Shown here: positions 1 through 12,150 of the stretch, piece by piece
Numbering within the stretch: the first letter of the stretch is position 1
How the letters are laid out: every line of letters starts with the position of its first letter
NCBI GenBank assembly: GCA_013146195.2
Contig: CM028377.1
Coordinates: 177,422,465-177,486,464, forward strand
Direction: 5' to 3'
DNA from: Codonopsis lanceolata
Taxonomy: Eukaryota > Streptophyta > Magnoliopsida > Asterales > Campanulaceae
Length of the DNA: 64,000 nt
The notes under the pieces: model-generated
What the model was told of the DNA's origin: nothing
The model's database searches: none
Seen by the model: only the letters and a program-made list of their open reading frames with translations
Program-made: the position numbers and the translations under genes

Positions 1-394
1 GATTACGCGACTCGATTCCCGAACTACGCGATAGAGACGAACGCTATCTCCAAAACTTCCAAATCATCGCTAGACTTAAGGAACACTTCCAACTTGAAGT
101 CTAATGAATCTAAACATGCCAATAAACCATCTTAAAGAGGTCTAGGACCCAAACCGAGGTCTCAAACCCAAAACGCAAGCAAACCCTCAATCGCGTCGCA
201 TTCCGACTATCGTCGAGTCACGACTTGCGACTTTAGCAAGTCAACAACTATATGGAGTCTCTAAATGTTGTTTCGGTCTCAATATGGTCTCTCATACATA
301 TTTAGACCCTCTCGCAAACCAAACATACAGTCGACAAAGGAAGAAGTGCAAGTATAGCACGCAAACCGAGATAACGAAGGAGCGGGGCGTCACA
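1..394 (+). repeat. Possible LTR remnant of another Ty3 element
   Basis: GC-richer than the DNA that follows, with no coding frame of note. It ends in CGGGGCGTCACA, which resembles the CACA ends of plant Ty3 LTRs. The similarity to the second Athila copy (18433-18757) begins just to the right, near 402, so this stretch is foreign to the Athila sequence and truncates it. The left end lies outside the window. Family assignment is a guess. Confidence 0.3.
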
Positions 395-916
395 TATATA
401 GATCTCTTGGATTTTCCTCATTTATATATCTCAAGCACACTTTCGAACCGTGTTTGCATGTTAGTCTCAATTGTCCCTACCATCTGTCTTAGCGAATGCT
501 TATGTGAAATCCAGTGATGCTAAACACTCAACCCAATTCCCATAGTTGATATGATATTTTGTGTTATCTTACTTGCTTTAAATATTATGTGAGCATTTGG
601 CATTAAGAAATGATTTAGGCCATCTTTGGATCGTTAGAGCCTAAATATTCCCTGACCTATACTAAATATATCCCTAGTGTCCCCTTTGAGCCTAATGAAA
701 AAGAATGGAGTGTGCTAAGCACAATATTTAAACCCCCATTCGACATCGTTTCTTTACCCACATTAACTTAACCCTTTAGCCTATACACTTTTAGCCTACC
801 CTTTGAGAATGTAGGATTGGGTGGGAAATTGATTCTAGGAGGACCACTTCTTTTCAGTTAGGCTATTTTTCAGAAGGCTTCTTCTTTCCGTCGTCGAAAA
901 AAAAAAAAAAAAAAAT

Positions 917-920
<4 letters not shown>

Positions 921-988
<68 letters not shown>
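921..988. repeat. (AT)n microsatellite
   Basis: About 68 bp of pure AT dinucleotide repeat directly after a poly-A run at 899-916. A spurious reading frame that crosses it encodes only Tyr-Ile repeats. Confidence 0.95.
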
Positions 989-991
<3 letters not shown>

Positions 992-2075
992 CATTGTCGA
1001 CGAAAAAATGAAACGGAAGAAGAAGAGTGTAAACAAAGATTCAAATGGAAGCATAGCTTTCAAGAGAAAATATGTTAGAAAAATTCTGCTGATTAGAATG
1101 ATGATATTTTTAGAAGAATCTAGTGCCCAAAACAAGTTTGGGGGGGGGGGAAATAAAGAAGAAAAGTGAAAAGTAACACAAAACACCCCTCCACTTGTGG
1201 TCTTTGCAGGTCCTAGCCTAAATAGGGAAAACTTCCTTTTGCTTGGAAGTATGAGGGATAAAGGGTAGTCTTACTCTCTCACTTTGAATTCCAATACCTT
1301 TCCATCAAATCCCCCAACACCTTGGCCTTACATTACAAGCTTAAAAAGTCCTAATGATCTTCTTGCCAATGTTTATGTTGTTTTTACTGTCAAGTGTGTA
1401 ACATGAAATTGATCACACACTTCATATTCATTATTATTCACCTTAAAGCTCACTGTGTTAGCATAATCTTAGCTATTACAAGTCATTGGGATAGGAGAGC
1501 ATTGTATACATACATAGAAGTGCATGGGATGGATGTATAAATCTTTTGAATCCTTGAGACCTTTCTGTCTGTAACTGACCAGGTTTGGATGGTAGATCTC
1601 ATACTTCTTAATGCATGATTTTCTATTAAACTGTAATTTTCATATGAATGTGGTGTTTAGCTCAATAAAACTGTTTTAGTCAAGATATTCTTTAAGACTG
1701 GTGATCACACACACACAGAGAAATTAAAAGTAGTAGCAGTATTAAGAAAAGACTAGTTGGTTTTATATGACTAAGCATGCATATATGTGGTGAGCACCAA
1801 ACTGAGATTACATGCATGCCATACACTTATAACTTGAGGATGAAACCAAAAAGATTTTATGTTTTAATTATGTTTTATTTGTAGTTGTATTTTAGTTTTA
1901 TATTTATCTGTTTTTGTATTTATCTGCATAGTCGAGTCACTCGAAAGAGTCTCCTTGAGTTTGTGGGTTTATAGAGGAGTGTAAATAGTGTCACCCTCAC
2001 AAAAAGATTTTAATTTTTGTTATTTAGATGTTTTTGTATTTATAAGTTTATTTGTTTACTCGTGGACGAGCAAAG

Positions 2076-2093
2076 TTCAAGTTTGGGGGTATT
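2076..2093 (+). promoter_or_regulatory. Purine-rich tract before the Athila 3' LTR
   Basis: The sequence AAGTTTGGGGGTATT lies immediately before the LTR start TGATCGATG. This is where the plus-strand primer (polypurine tract) of an LTR retrotransposon is expected. Its position fixes the orientation of the left Athila copy as plus. Confidence 0.5.
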
Positions 2094-3391
2094 TGATCGA
2101 TGTATTTTATACGTCGATTTTATATGCTTCTGTGACTTGAATTAGGCTATTTCATGAGTCTTTTGAGTACTAATATATGTTTTTGGTGAGTTTTGTAAGT
2201 TTCAGGATTGTTCGTGAAAATACGCGAAACTCCAGGGTTTTAAGTGCAAATTACAAAGAAAGAAGAATTGAAGAAAAATGAAATCTGTCATTCTGGACAC
2301 CTTGCGGACGCAAGGTGCCTCAGACCTTGCGACCGCAAGGTAGGCAGTATCGGTCCCTGAAGCCAGCAATCGAAAAGCCAAGAAGCACACACACTGGAGA
2401 CCTTGCGGACGCAAGGTATCCAAAGCAAGGTAGGCAGTATGCTCAATTTTCGGGTTTTCACACAGTCATTCGATTCAATCACAACTCCCAAGTATATATA
2501 GAAGTCAGATGCCGAGCCTAAGCATGGGGAGGACGGCTGGAAGCTCTCTTTACATAGATTTTAGGTAGTTTTAGATTGTATAACATAATTAGGTTTTGTA
2601 ATTTCAAGTATTGAAGATCAAATCATGTCTTCCATCATCTCTATGTGCTGTTCATCGTCTATGATGAACTAAATCATCCCTAATCTAGGAGGTGGGAGGT
2701 AACTTGTATCGAATTTATGTTTTGATTCTTATATATATGTCTATTCAATGCTTGTTGATTGTGTTGTTTATCAATCCCTCTATTATTTTTCTTTGAACAA
2801 ATGAATGTAATCGCAAATAATAAAGGCTTAGAGGTGCGGATACCTGCATGACCAAGTGCATATGTCGTACACTGGCTCACCAACACAATAAATTGGACCT
2901 ATCGAAGCACGAGAGTGATAAGTTAGGACCAGGTTCTTACATGATCTAGGTGACAGATAGATCATAAATCTAGGTGACAGCTAGATTACACGCTTCTGTG
3001 CTTAGGATATGGAATGGGTGAATTTTATGGGGGATGGAGGCTGAACCAATTGTTCAACAGACCATATCTATTTTTAGTGAACGAACCCAAGACATTGAAT
3101 GACATTATTATGAATTGAACATAAAGGAGATATAAGTGAAACCCAGAATCCTAGATTTCCACTCACCATAAGATCTTCATAAACTGTTATTACTGTCCAA
3201 TTAGTTAACATCTATAACTAGTAATTTAGAGTAGAATTAAACATAAAAACCCCCTTAGGTTAATAATTTGCTATCTATAATTCGCACTGTTCGTGATCAC
3301 TTGTCTCTGTGGGTTCGACCCTTGCTTCCGAGTCTATTCTATAATAGTCTTGTACACTTGCAAGGAAATAGATAAATAAAACAATCGATCA
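2094..3391 (+). repeat. Athila 3' LTR (copy 1)
   Basis: A 1298-bp LTR starting TGATCGATG and ending CATCGATCA-like (CAATCGATCA). It is highly similar, in reverse complement, to 27240-28544, and less so to 47620-48926. It carries three perfect copies of the 18-bp palindrome ACCTTGCGNNCGCAAGGT at 2299, 2324 and 2400, plus a degenerate half-site near 2425. After the LTR the sequence switches to Tekay pol, which suggests that Athila inserted into the older Tekay copy or that a rearrangement joined them. Confidence 0.85.
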
Positions 3392-5315
3392 GTATCTCTC
3401 CTTCATATCGAGCTCGGTTTCCGAAGTAGCTTCCTCAATATCATGGTTCTTCCATAAGACTTTGACTAACGGGATCCGTTTCGTCCTCAAGATTTTCTCC
3501 TTAGTATCAAGAATCCTCACCGGTCTTTCGTCATAAGAAAGATCAGGTTCGAATGTAATCTCATCGTAAACAAGGACATGCGATTCATCTTTCAAGTATT
3601 TGCGTAGCATCGAGACATGGAATACATCATGAACATCCGATAACGAAGGTGGCAATGCTAACCGATACGCCAAGGATCCAATCCTTTCTAAGATCTCAAA
3701 TGGCCCAATAAATCTAGGTGAAAGTTTGCCTTTCTTCCCAAATCGCTTAGTACCGCACCGGGGCGATACTTTCAAGAATACATGATCACCAACCTGAAAC
3801 TCTAAGTCACGTCTCCGGTTGTCTGCGTAGCTTTTCTGTCTACTCTGAGCTGTAAGCAATCTGTCTCTAATCAGTTTCACGCTCTCAGCTGACTGTTGCA
3901 CCATCTCTGAACCCCATAGCTTAGCTTCACCAACTTCATCCTAACAAATCGGTGAACGACACTTATGCCCATACAAAGCTTCATATGGCGCCATTTCAAT
4001 ACTGGATTGGTAACTGTTATTATAAGCAAATTCGGCTAATGGCAAATGAGAATCCTAACTACCTTTAAAATCCATGGCACAAGCACGCAGTAAGTCCTCT
4101 AATACTTGGATCAATCTCTCAGACTGACCATCAGACTGTGGGTGAAAAGCCATACTGAAATTCAACTTCGTCCCCAAAGCCTCTTGTAAAGCATGCCAAA
4201 ATCTAGAAGTATCTCTATCCGATACAATGCTCACCGGAACACCATGTAATCTCACGATATCCTGAACATACAATGTTGCCAACTGACTCAAGCTATAAGT
4301 CATCGCAATAGGAATAAAATGTGAAGATTTAGTCAATCTATCCACAACAACCCATACTGCATCAAAACCTCGACGAGTATGTGGCAATCCTATCACGAAA
4401 TCCATGGTGATATGCTCCCATTTCCACTTCGGTATCTCAAGTGGCTGCAATAAACCGGCAGGTCTCTGGTGTTCAGCTTTCACCTGTTGACATGTCAAAC
4501 ATCTAGATACATACTATGCGATCTCTCTCTTCATTCCATTCCACCAAAACTGTCTCTTCAAGTCCCTAAACATTTTAGTACTCCCTGGATGTATAGTGTA
4601 CTTGGCCTTATGAGCCTCGTCAAGAACCATACGCTTAACTCCATCGGTAGCAGGAACGCAAACTCTACCCCAAAAGGTCAAAATCCCATCAGTGTTCATA
4701 GCGAACTCCGGAGTCTTACCATCACCCAATCCATTAGTAATCTTCCTCAATTCAGGATCAGAAGCCTGAGCTTCCTTGATCAACCCAAACAAAGCAGGCG
4801 TAGCACGTACACTAGCAAAGATAACACTATGCTCACTCACAATTGGACTCCATTCGCGGACATCCTCGAGCATCTTCCACTCTCTCATTATCAAGCAAGA
4901 CATATACACTTTCCTACTCAAGGCATCGGCAACAACATTAGCCTTCCCCGGATGATACAAGATAGTACAGTCGTGATCTTTCAGCTTCTTCCATCCATCG
5001 CCTTTGTCGCATGTTCAACTCCTTTTGCGAATAGAGATACTTTAAACTCTTGTGATCAGTGAATATCTCAAACTTAGCTCCATAAAGATAATGTTTCCAC
5101 TTATGAAGTGCAAATATGATGGCGGCCAACTCGAGATCATGTGTCGGATAATTCTGCTCATGAGGTGATAGTTTCCTCAAAGCATAGGCAATGACTCTCC
5201 CATTCTGCATAAGTACGCAACCCAAACCTTCTAGTGAAGCGTCGCTATAGATAACAAAGTTCTCCGAACCATTTGGAAATGCTAAGATAGGAGCTGTAGT
5301 CAATCTTCTCTTCAA
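3392..5315 (-). pseudogene. Tekay pol: RNase H, integrase, C-terminal domain (broken)
   Basis: Codes for the downstream half of the Ty3 polyprotein. From the right: RNase H (4938-5315; YSDASLEGLGC and TDHKSLKYL give the Asp residues), the HHCC zinc-binding part of integrase (about 4514-4960), the integrase core (4055-4498; catalytic Asp in MDFVIGLP and SDRDTSRFW, Glu in QSDGQSERL), then the SH3-like/chromodomain region (3392-3904; VGDHVFLKVSP, GPFEILERIG). Stops interrupt it near 4513 and 5320 and a frame break lies near 4050. It ends at residues KERY, where the Athila LTR cuts in; the family normally has a few more residues and a 3' LTR. Not functional. Confidence 0.85.
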
Positions 5316-5366
5316 TTCCTAAAAACTAGCCTCACACTTATCACTCCATAGAAAAGAAGAATTCTT

Positions 5367-6860
5367 CTATGTCAATTTAGTCATCGTAGTAGCGATCTTC
5401 AAAAACCCCTCGATAAACATACGGTAATAACCTGCCAAGCCCAAGAAACTACGGACTTCGGTCACCGTACTAGGCGTCTTCCACTTAGTAATCGCCTCAA
5501 CCTTAGATGGATCCACATCTATACCATCACTAGACACCACGTGTCCTAGAAAAGCAACCTGTTCCAACCAGAAAACACACTTACTGAACTTCGCGTAAAG
5601 CTTCTTCTCACGCAAGATCGAAAGAACCTCTCTTAAGTGAATTTCATGCTCCTCTCGTGACTTCGAGTACACGAGGATGTCATCAATGAACACAACTACA
5701 AAGCAATCAAGATATTCACGAAACACCCTATTCATTAAATCCATAAAGACTGCAGGTGCATTCGTCAAATCAAAAGGCATAACCACGAACTCATAATGGC
5801 CATAACGTGTACGAAAGGTTGTCTTTGGAATATCCTCCTCTCGAACTCTCAACTGATAATAGCTACTCCTCAAGTCAAACTTAGAATAAACAACTGAACC
5901 TCAAAGTTGATCAAAGAGATCATCAATGTATGGCAAGGGATACCGATTCTTGATAGTAACCTGGCTCAACTGTCGATAGTTTATACAAAGCCGTAAACTA
6001 CCATCCTTCTTTCTCACGAATAACATCGGTGCACCCCACGGTGACACACTCAGTTTAATGAACTCTCTATCTAGAAGTTCTTGCAACTGCTCTTTCAATT
6101 CTCTCAACTCCGCTGGAGCCATTCTATAAGGCGCTCTAGATATAGGAGAAGTCCCTGGCAAAAGCTCAATGCAAAACTCTAACTCACGGTCGGGAGGCAA
6201 AGCATAATCGGTAGAAAAGACATCTGGAAATTCACTAACTACCGGAACATCTTCTAGTTTAGCAGTCGAGACACTAGTATCAAACACACAAGCTAAATAC
6301 CCCGTGCAACCCCGATGTAAGAGTTGTCTAGCACGTAAAGCAGAAATGACATGTATACCTTTCATAGCATGATCACCCATAAACACGAACTCCGGAATAC
6401 CGGGCATGGCAAAAGTGACTCTCTTACGACGACAATCTACTAAAGCATGATTTGCACAAAGCCAGTCGATACCAAGAATCACATCAAAGTCTTGAATAGG
6501 CAATACTACCAAATCAGCATGCAAGACTCGATCATTAACAAGCACGTCACAATCTCTATAAACTTCAGACGCCAATAAGCATTCACCCAACGGTGTAGAC
6601 ACCTCAAGCACGTAAGGCAACTGAGCAGGCAATACACATAAATGCTCTATGAAATGCGATGCGACATAAGAATGAGTAGAACCGGGATCAATAAGAACTC
6701 GAGCTCTATGACCGAAGACAGAGAGAATACCTCCGATCACAGCAGTAGACTCGAGAACACCTCTTTGGTCAAGTGCGAAAACACGAGCCTGCGCCTTAGG
6801 ACGCCCATCACTATCTCTCTTGGATCCGGATTGCTGAACAGAACCTACGGACTGAGTCAC
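5367..6860 (-). pseudogene. Tekay pol: protease and reverse transcriptase (broken)
   Basis: Frame 5901-6860 carries the aspartic protease motif LIDPGSTHSYV, the spacer, and the start of RT (ELKEQLQELL, WGAPMLFVRKKDGS, CINYRQLS). After a TGA at 5898-5900 the same frame resumes (5367-5873) with the RT core: MPFDLTNAP, where the family has MPFGLTNAP, and the catalytic FIDD at about residues 62-65 of that segment, then the thumb (FLGHVVS, RSFLGLAGYYR). The stop reads TGA where CGA or a Gln codon is expected after FDQL, consistent with a C-to-T change. RT would copy element RNA into DNA in cytoplasmic particles, but this frame cannot be read through. Confidence 0.88.
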
Positions 6861-8009
6861 TCTCGACTTAGGACTGTCTTTGAGCTGATGACTAGGATCT
6901 CCACAAAGAAGACAAGAGCCAAGCCTAGATCTACACTGCTCGCTAGAATGCCCAATCTTATGGCAATAAGAACAAGTCAGAGGTCCACTACCTTGAGTCG
7001 GCTGCTCCTGAGGAGTAAAAGCACCACTACCACGACTCTCCGACTGTCGTCTAAACTGTCTACCAGACTTTCGTCTATTCTAATTATTAAAACGACGATT
7101 GCCCTGATGGCCGGATCGATTCCCTGAAGACTGACCTCTCCTTGAATGCTGTGAGGTCACCTGCGAAGACTGCTGCTGAGAAGACTTCTGTCTGTGCTCC
7201 TCAATGTCTCGCTCTATCTCATAAGCACGATCTACCGCGCTTCGATAATCCTCCAACTGAAGAGATAACAATTGTCTCCTAAACTCATTCTTCAACCCCT
7301 TCACGAACTTATGAGTCCTGTGTCTCTCATCTGGCACCAGATGTGCACAATAACGGGATAGTTCAGTGAACTTAGCAGAATACTGAGCTACAGACATGGT
7401 TCCCTGCTCCAAATCCTAGAACTCTTTCTCTCGTCATCGTCTAACCACAACAGGCACGTAAGAAGCCCTAAACTCCATCTCAAAGTTAGGCCATACTTGA
7501 GCCACTCGGTTCAACACCCAACTAGCCTGTAAAATCTCCCACCAATGATTGGCGGCTCCTCTAAGCTTATACACAGCTAACACAACCTTCTCTTCATCCG
7601 TACAGTCCAAAACTGCAAAGATCTTCTTCAAGTCCTCTAACCATAACTCGGCCATACTAGCATCCGATTCTCCTTCAAATGATGGAGGCTTCATTTTCAA
7701 GAACCTCTCCAAGATAGTATTATTCTGCACCCTTGCTTCAGGTATAACATCATTCCTTGGTGGCGATACTCTTGCATTCGGTTCTGGCGGTGGCGGTACA
7801 TTCTGACCCTGACCTATCTGAGCCATTTCGGTCATAAACTCTATCATGCGGCGATACAAATCTGCCATCTGAGCATTCATACCTACTGGATTCGGTGGTG
7901 GAGGTGGCAACTCCGCCTCAGGTTCATCAGGAACTCTCTTGGGTCTGCCTCTACCTCGGCCTACACGATCTGCTCTAGGATTCACCATCAAGCACCTATA
8001 AGAATTCAC
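6861..8009 (-). pseudogene. Tekay gag with zinc knuckle (broken)
   Basis: Structural (capsid-like) protein. The start region at 7985-8009 is followed by an Arg/Gly-rich and Pro-rich N-terminus, then the gag core (FEGESDASMAELWLEDL, and YKLRGAANHWWE). Two stops near 7415-7435 split it. The second part (7080-7412) has EFLDLEQGTMSV-like and HKFVKGLKNEFRR motifs and ends in a Gln/Ser/Arg-rich tail. After another stop near 7080 the frame continues to a CX2CX4HX4C zinc knuckle (CSYCHKIGHSSEQC) near 6930-6975, joining the protease. The true start is uncertain. Confidence 0.8.
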
Positions 8010-8082
8010 TCGGCGTTAGAACATCACACAAAGAAACAACCCACCTAGGCCATGGAACCTATCTTGACCAATAGCTAACGAG

Positions 8083-8094
8083 AGCTCTGATACC
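8083..8094 (-). promoter_or_regulatory. Primer-binding site, initiator tRNA-Met
   Basis: On the minus strand this reads TGGTATCAGAGC, the standard plant initiator-Met tRNA primer site. It lies three bases inside the 5' LTR boundary at 8098. It fixes the LTR edge and the element orientation. Confidence 0.9.
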
Positions 8095-8097
8095 AAC

Positions 8098-10574
8098 TGT
8101 GGCGACCCTGACCCCGAACCCGGGATGGGAACGCGGACCGGAGCGCCCAAGACAAGAGAGACAAGAAACAAGGAACGATGAACATGCAAGGACTCAAATA
8201 TTTTAAAACTAACGTGATGCAAAATTTCAGTCGCAACAAGACTCGACACTAAAGGTCGGTATTTTCAAAATCATTTCACCTGATAAAACATTTAAGCAAT
8301 AAATCCAAGTCTTCGGTGACACTACAGTCGGAACCCAAGCTAAGCAATAAATATGACAAGGAAATAAATAAGAGCTAATGGGATGCTCAGCAGAAGTCTA
8401 TACGTAGTGAACGCTAACAAGATATACAAGGCACAATTAACACAATTGCCGACATCAAATGAGTATACATACTACAAGAGTTAATACTACAAGTAGCTAA
8501 CAGGAATACACGAGTACAAGATCTATAAACATTCCCAAGTGTAGTCTAGTTGACTAGCTTTAAAACCGTCGTCCTTGCAAAATACAAAAGAATAGAAGAG
8601 GACTTCTAAAAACCACCTCTTCAACCGCAAAAGCTTGAAGAAAAGAGAACTAAGGTATACGAGCACCGCGAGCCTCAACGAGAAGGTCGTGTCCTGCTAG
8701 GATCTAAAAAAAAAGTACAGGGGAACGGGTAAGTCATAATGACTCTTAAGCTATCAATCATGCATGACATGGCGTAGGGCCGGGCCGCTACATAGACCTG
8801 CAAAACAGACACCTTCATGACGTGCATGAATCGATGGGTGTGATAATACATCGATCTTCCGAGGATATGCTCGAGATAAACAAGTAGTCAATCTCAATGG
8901 GCGCGTATTGGTTGGCCAAAGAGAGCTCTTCCCCACTATGGCCAGCAGTGGAGGGTGTGTGTCAGGATCAAGTATGCCAGCTGGACTCATGCAATGCCAA
9001 GTAGTATTTACTCAACAATGGTTAGTACGGAACGAGTCTGACAAGAGCGTCCTCGTTCAAGACAAGTATATAATCTCATCAATAAACAAGCAAGATTGAG
9101 CTCGACAAGAGCGAACTCAATATATCAAGTATGCATTTATTATGTCATAAAGATACAAGCATGATAGTCAATCCATTTCAAGAGTCTAGAATTAGTTTTC
9201 TAGTGGAACGCATATAATAACGTCGTAGGGATTGATCATTGAGCCGGTATTGTTCAATAGCTCACTAATGTCGACTCCGTTGAGTCATTTCTATAAATCC
9301 AAGCTTGTAGAGTTAAAACACTATTTGCATTTCCAACTCTTTTCTAAGTTATTGCATTGATTAATCTAGGTCATTAATCCACATAACAACCATAGCCAAG
9401 AATAATCTCAAGTTCCCAAATTCATGGAACCCTAGAATCACGTTTTCGCAAATAATGGTCGAAAGTCTATGACCCAATAATAATAGTTATTTCTAATGTA
9501 GTATAGAACACTTTTACTTCTAGGCTTAGTGTCCAAATCGAAACATTTGCATTCATAGTCTATAATTCCAGATTTTCATACTCTAAAAAATACTCCAATA
9601 TCATGGTAGAAATCAAGGAGAGCAATGATTTAGACATGAGAGAAGGGAAGCAAGAGGGGGTAGCATGTTATCTCTAACATGGACCTAGGGGAAATCGATA
9701 GCTTACCTCAAGCCAAGCAAAGACGGGAGCACGAAAACTATCGGTGACAATCGTTCGTCTCGTCGGCGGCTTCGTAGCGGCTGTCTCGGAATCGCAAGCG
9801 GGTCTCGAAATCTCTTGGAGTCAAACCCTCACACACTAATCTCACTGAGACTCTCACGCACAAACTCTCTCCAGACCAGAGAAGACGAAGTGAAGAAAAT
9901 AGATCGTAACAGGGAGGTCTCCAACTGATGTAGTAGAATCAGCTTGATTAAATGTTAATGGTGTACACTTGTCACATGATGAGTGAAGGAAATAGGTTTA
10001 GAAATCTTAATTAGGATTAGATTAGACTAATAAGACTCTAATACAAGTGGTTAAAGTCACTAATGGTAGAGGTTTAGTAAGGGTAAGATCGTAATCAACC
10101 AAATGTTGCAGAAAATCCCGTTTTGCTGGAAATTCACTCTGTTCGGTTGTGGAGGCCGAACCTCCTTCATAATGTTTGGTTCTTGTGGCCGAACAATGCC
10201 CAAGATGTTCGGTTGGTAGGGTAGAACAATTCCTCAGGCCATACGTTAGGTCAAACAGGTCCAGATTTGCACGTATAACGCATACAAGTCATATACAACT
10301 CAAAGAAGCATTAGAATGAGTATCAAGGGTCCTAATAACAATGATAAAAGTCTCTCAAGGTCTTGATTAAGTCCAAAAGATCAAAGCCCGAGCAAGAACA
10401 AGTCAATCTATATCATACAAGGCAATAGGCATTCGATACGACAATTACGGTTCGATCAAGGAATGCAATCAAGTCAAACATGTTAGGGATACTACTAGCA
10501 TGTCAAAAACATGTTCTAATCATGTTAAACAAGTATAGAAGACAAGTTATACAAGTAGGTTTCGGGTTCTCACA
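8098..10574 (-). repeat. Tekay 5' LTR
   Basis: A 2477-bp LTR bounded by TGTGGCGACC on the left and GTTCTCACA on the right, i.e. TG...CA ends in minus-strand orientation. The long LTR fits the Tekay lineage. The left boundary is set by the primer site and the right boundary by the abrupt change to Tat gag-pol coding sequence at 10575. It contains several GTTCGG/CCGAAC words near 10139-10230. Confidence 0.8.
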
Positions 10575-12150
10575 ATCAAACCCCCTGCCCAGGACTTGGA
10601 ATCATGCCCAATACTGTGAATATTATCGCTGTAGTTGTCACCTCACCGATAAATGTTATATGCTCAGAGATGCTATCCAGGATCTTATAGATGATAAGGT
10701 TATTGAAAAGCCTCCTCCCAGACCAAATATAGTCAATAACCCTCTACCTAAAATCAACATGATTGAGGTTGATGAAAATTTTTGTGTACCGAAGTTCGAA
10801 ACAAATAAACACTCATTACCATATATCCTTGTTTCTTTCTTTCCATCCCCATCCATAAAAGAGCCTAGCTGCAATATGCTCTCTTGGGACACTATCCTGG
10901 GTAGCCAAAGTACTTGCAATATTGAAAGAGCCACTTGGGTCAGTGGGGATGTTAGCCACCTTACCCGATCTGGCCGAGCCTACCAACCAAACCTGGAAAG
11001 AAGTGATCATTCTGACAAAGACCAAGCGATAGCTTCCTAGGTATGATAGGCAGAGGCACTGATTATGAGAAGCTCCCTGCTGAGTTTGAGTCTATTTCTA
11101 ATAAGCCTCTGCAAAACTGGTATACTACGAACGGCCCGCTTTTGACACCCGCAGATCTGGTGGACAGCTTTGGATATAGTATCCCTATTCCTTTCCTTAG
11201 CTTTACGGATTGGTCATCTACCGATCCGCTCCCTAAAGTTGAGGATCTCAAACCCCAGGTCCTCAATAATGTAATAAACCATGTACAGTTTGCTTTTAAT
11301 GATAATCTAATTGTCTTTGCTTATTCCTTAGTTGCACCTACATTAAAAGACGCATTAAATAATAATAATTATGATAATAAGTCATTTAATGAAATGGACC
11401 CAAAAGGTAGAAATTATTTGCTTGAGTTTGTAAAGTCAGTTGAGCACCAAAAACAACGTCATTCATCAACAACAACTGAAGACTAAACCACTATCAATTT
11501 GGGGCCGGACAATGAAATCAAAAGAATCGAAATCGGCAACTACTTGCAAGGCTCTGAAAGGGTAGCACTCAATGACTTCCTCAAAGAGTTCGCGGACATA
11601 TTTACCTGGTCCTATGAAGATATGTCGGGGCTAGATCCAGTCATAGTCAAACACCGGATCCCCATATATCCGGATGCTCGGTCGATCAGACAAAAGTTCC
11701 GCCGGATTAAGCCGGAATGGTCACTACAAGTTAAAAAAGAAATCATGAAGCAGCTGCACGTCAATTTCATTCGGGTATTAAAATACCCGATTTAGCTGTC
11801 CAATATAGTGACCATTCCCAAGCCCAACGGGAAGGTCTGAATCCGCGTAGACTTCCGCGATCTCAACAAGGCGTCGCCCAACGATGATTTCCCTCTACCC
11901 AATATTGATGTTGTGGTAGACGCCATTGCTGCTCATGAAATTAGATCCTTCATCGACGGCATGCTGGGCTATAGTCAAATCAAAATGGCAGCAGAGGACC
12001 AAGAAAAGACCTCATTTGCCACCCCTTGAGGGACCTACTGCTATCATGTCATGCCGTTTGGACTGAAAAATGCCAGGGCTACTTATCAAAAGGCTGCCAC
12101 CACTCTCTTCCATGACATGATTCATAAGAAAATGGAAATCTCCATGGATG
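10575..12150 (+). pseudogene. Tat-lineage Ty3 gag-pol fragment (broken)
   Basis: Plus-strand fragment of a Tat/Retand/Ogre-like polyprotein, starting inside gag at the Tekay insertion point. Visible parts are a gag zinc-knuckle-like region (YCEYYRC...CHLTDKC), a linker ending in LTRSGRAYQP, a conserved pre-RT block (11043-11486), and RT (11499 to about 12140) with FTWSYEDMSGLDP, VDFRDLNKASP and MPFGLKNARATYQ. The RT stops at KKMEI, before the YVDD box, so the active site is lost. Stops occur after LKYPI (TAG), after NGKV (TGA) and in ATP-GTY (TGA), each where Trp or Arg is expected. The upstream gag lies beyond the Tekay element and is not in this window. Confidence 0.8.

Larger units (their letters stand above)
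395..2093 (+). mobile_element. 3' internal region of a truncated Athila-type Ty3 element
   Basis: Non-coding AT-rich DNA leading directly into the purine-rich tract and LTR at 2094, so it is the 3' internal part of a plus-strand element. Positions 402-705 are the reverse complement of 18455-18757, which lies downstream of pol in the minus-strand Athila copy. That match supports the assignment. It contains a poly-A run and (AT)n near 900-988 and a G run at 1141-1150. No open frame of note remains, and gag, pol and the 5' LTR of this copy are absent. Confidence 0.55.
3392..10574 (-). mobile_element. Tekay/Del-type Ty3 retrotransposon, 3' truncated
   Basis: Minus-strand element with, in order from the right, a 2477-bp 5' LTR (8098-10574), an iMet primer site, gag, protease, RT, RNase H, integrase and a C-terminal chromodomain-like region. 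The left end stops inside the integrase C-terminus, where the Athila LTR begins at 3391, so the 3' LTR is missing. Several stop codons break gag and pol, so the copy is dead. Lineage is inferred from the gag and pol motifs (Arg-rich gag N-terminus, LIDPGSTHS protease, C-terminal WKNHDIEEAT) and the long LTR. Confidence 0.85.

Noticed and set aside
863..1186. Frame across the (AT)n tract
   Set aside because: Codes for Tyr-Ile repeats and Phe runs from microsatellite and homopolymer DNA.
3308..3325. GGGTTCGACCC, which looks like a tRNA T-arm/B box, in the Athila LTR (also 27310 and 47690)
   Set aside because: No matching A box or cloverleaf around it; repeated only because it is in the LTR.
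4469..5062. 197-codon plus-strand frame
   Set aside because: Antisense shadow of Tekay integrase and RNase H.
6642..7127. 161-codon plus-strand frame
   Set aside because: Antisense of Tekay gag/protease; Ser/Thr/Arg bias reflects the reverse reading.
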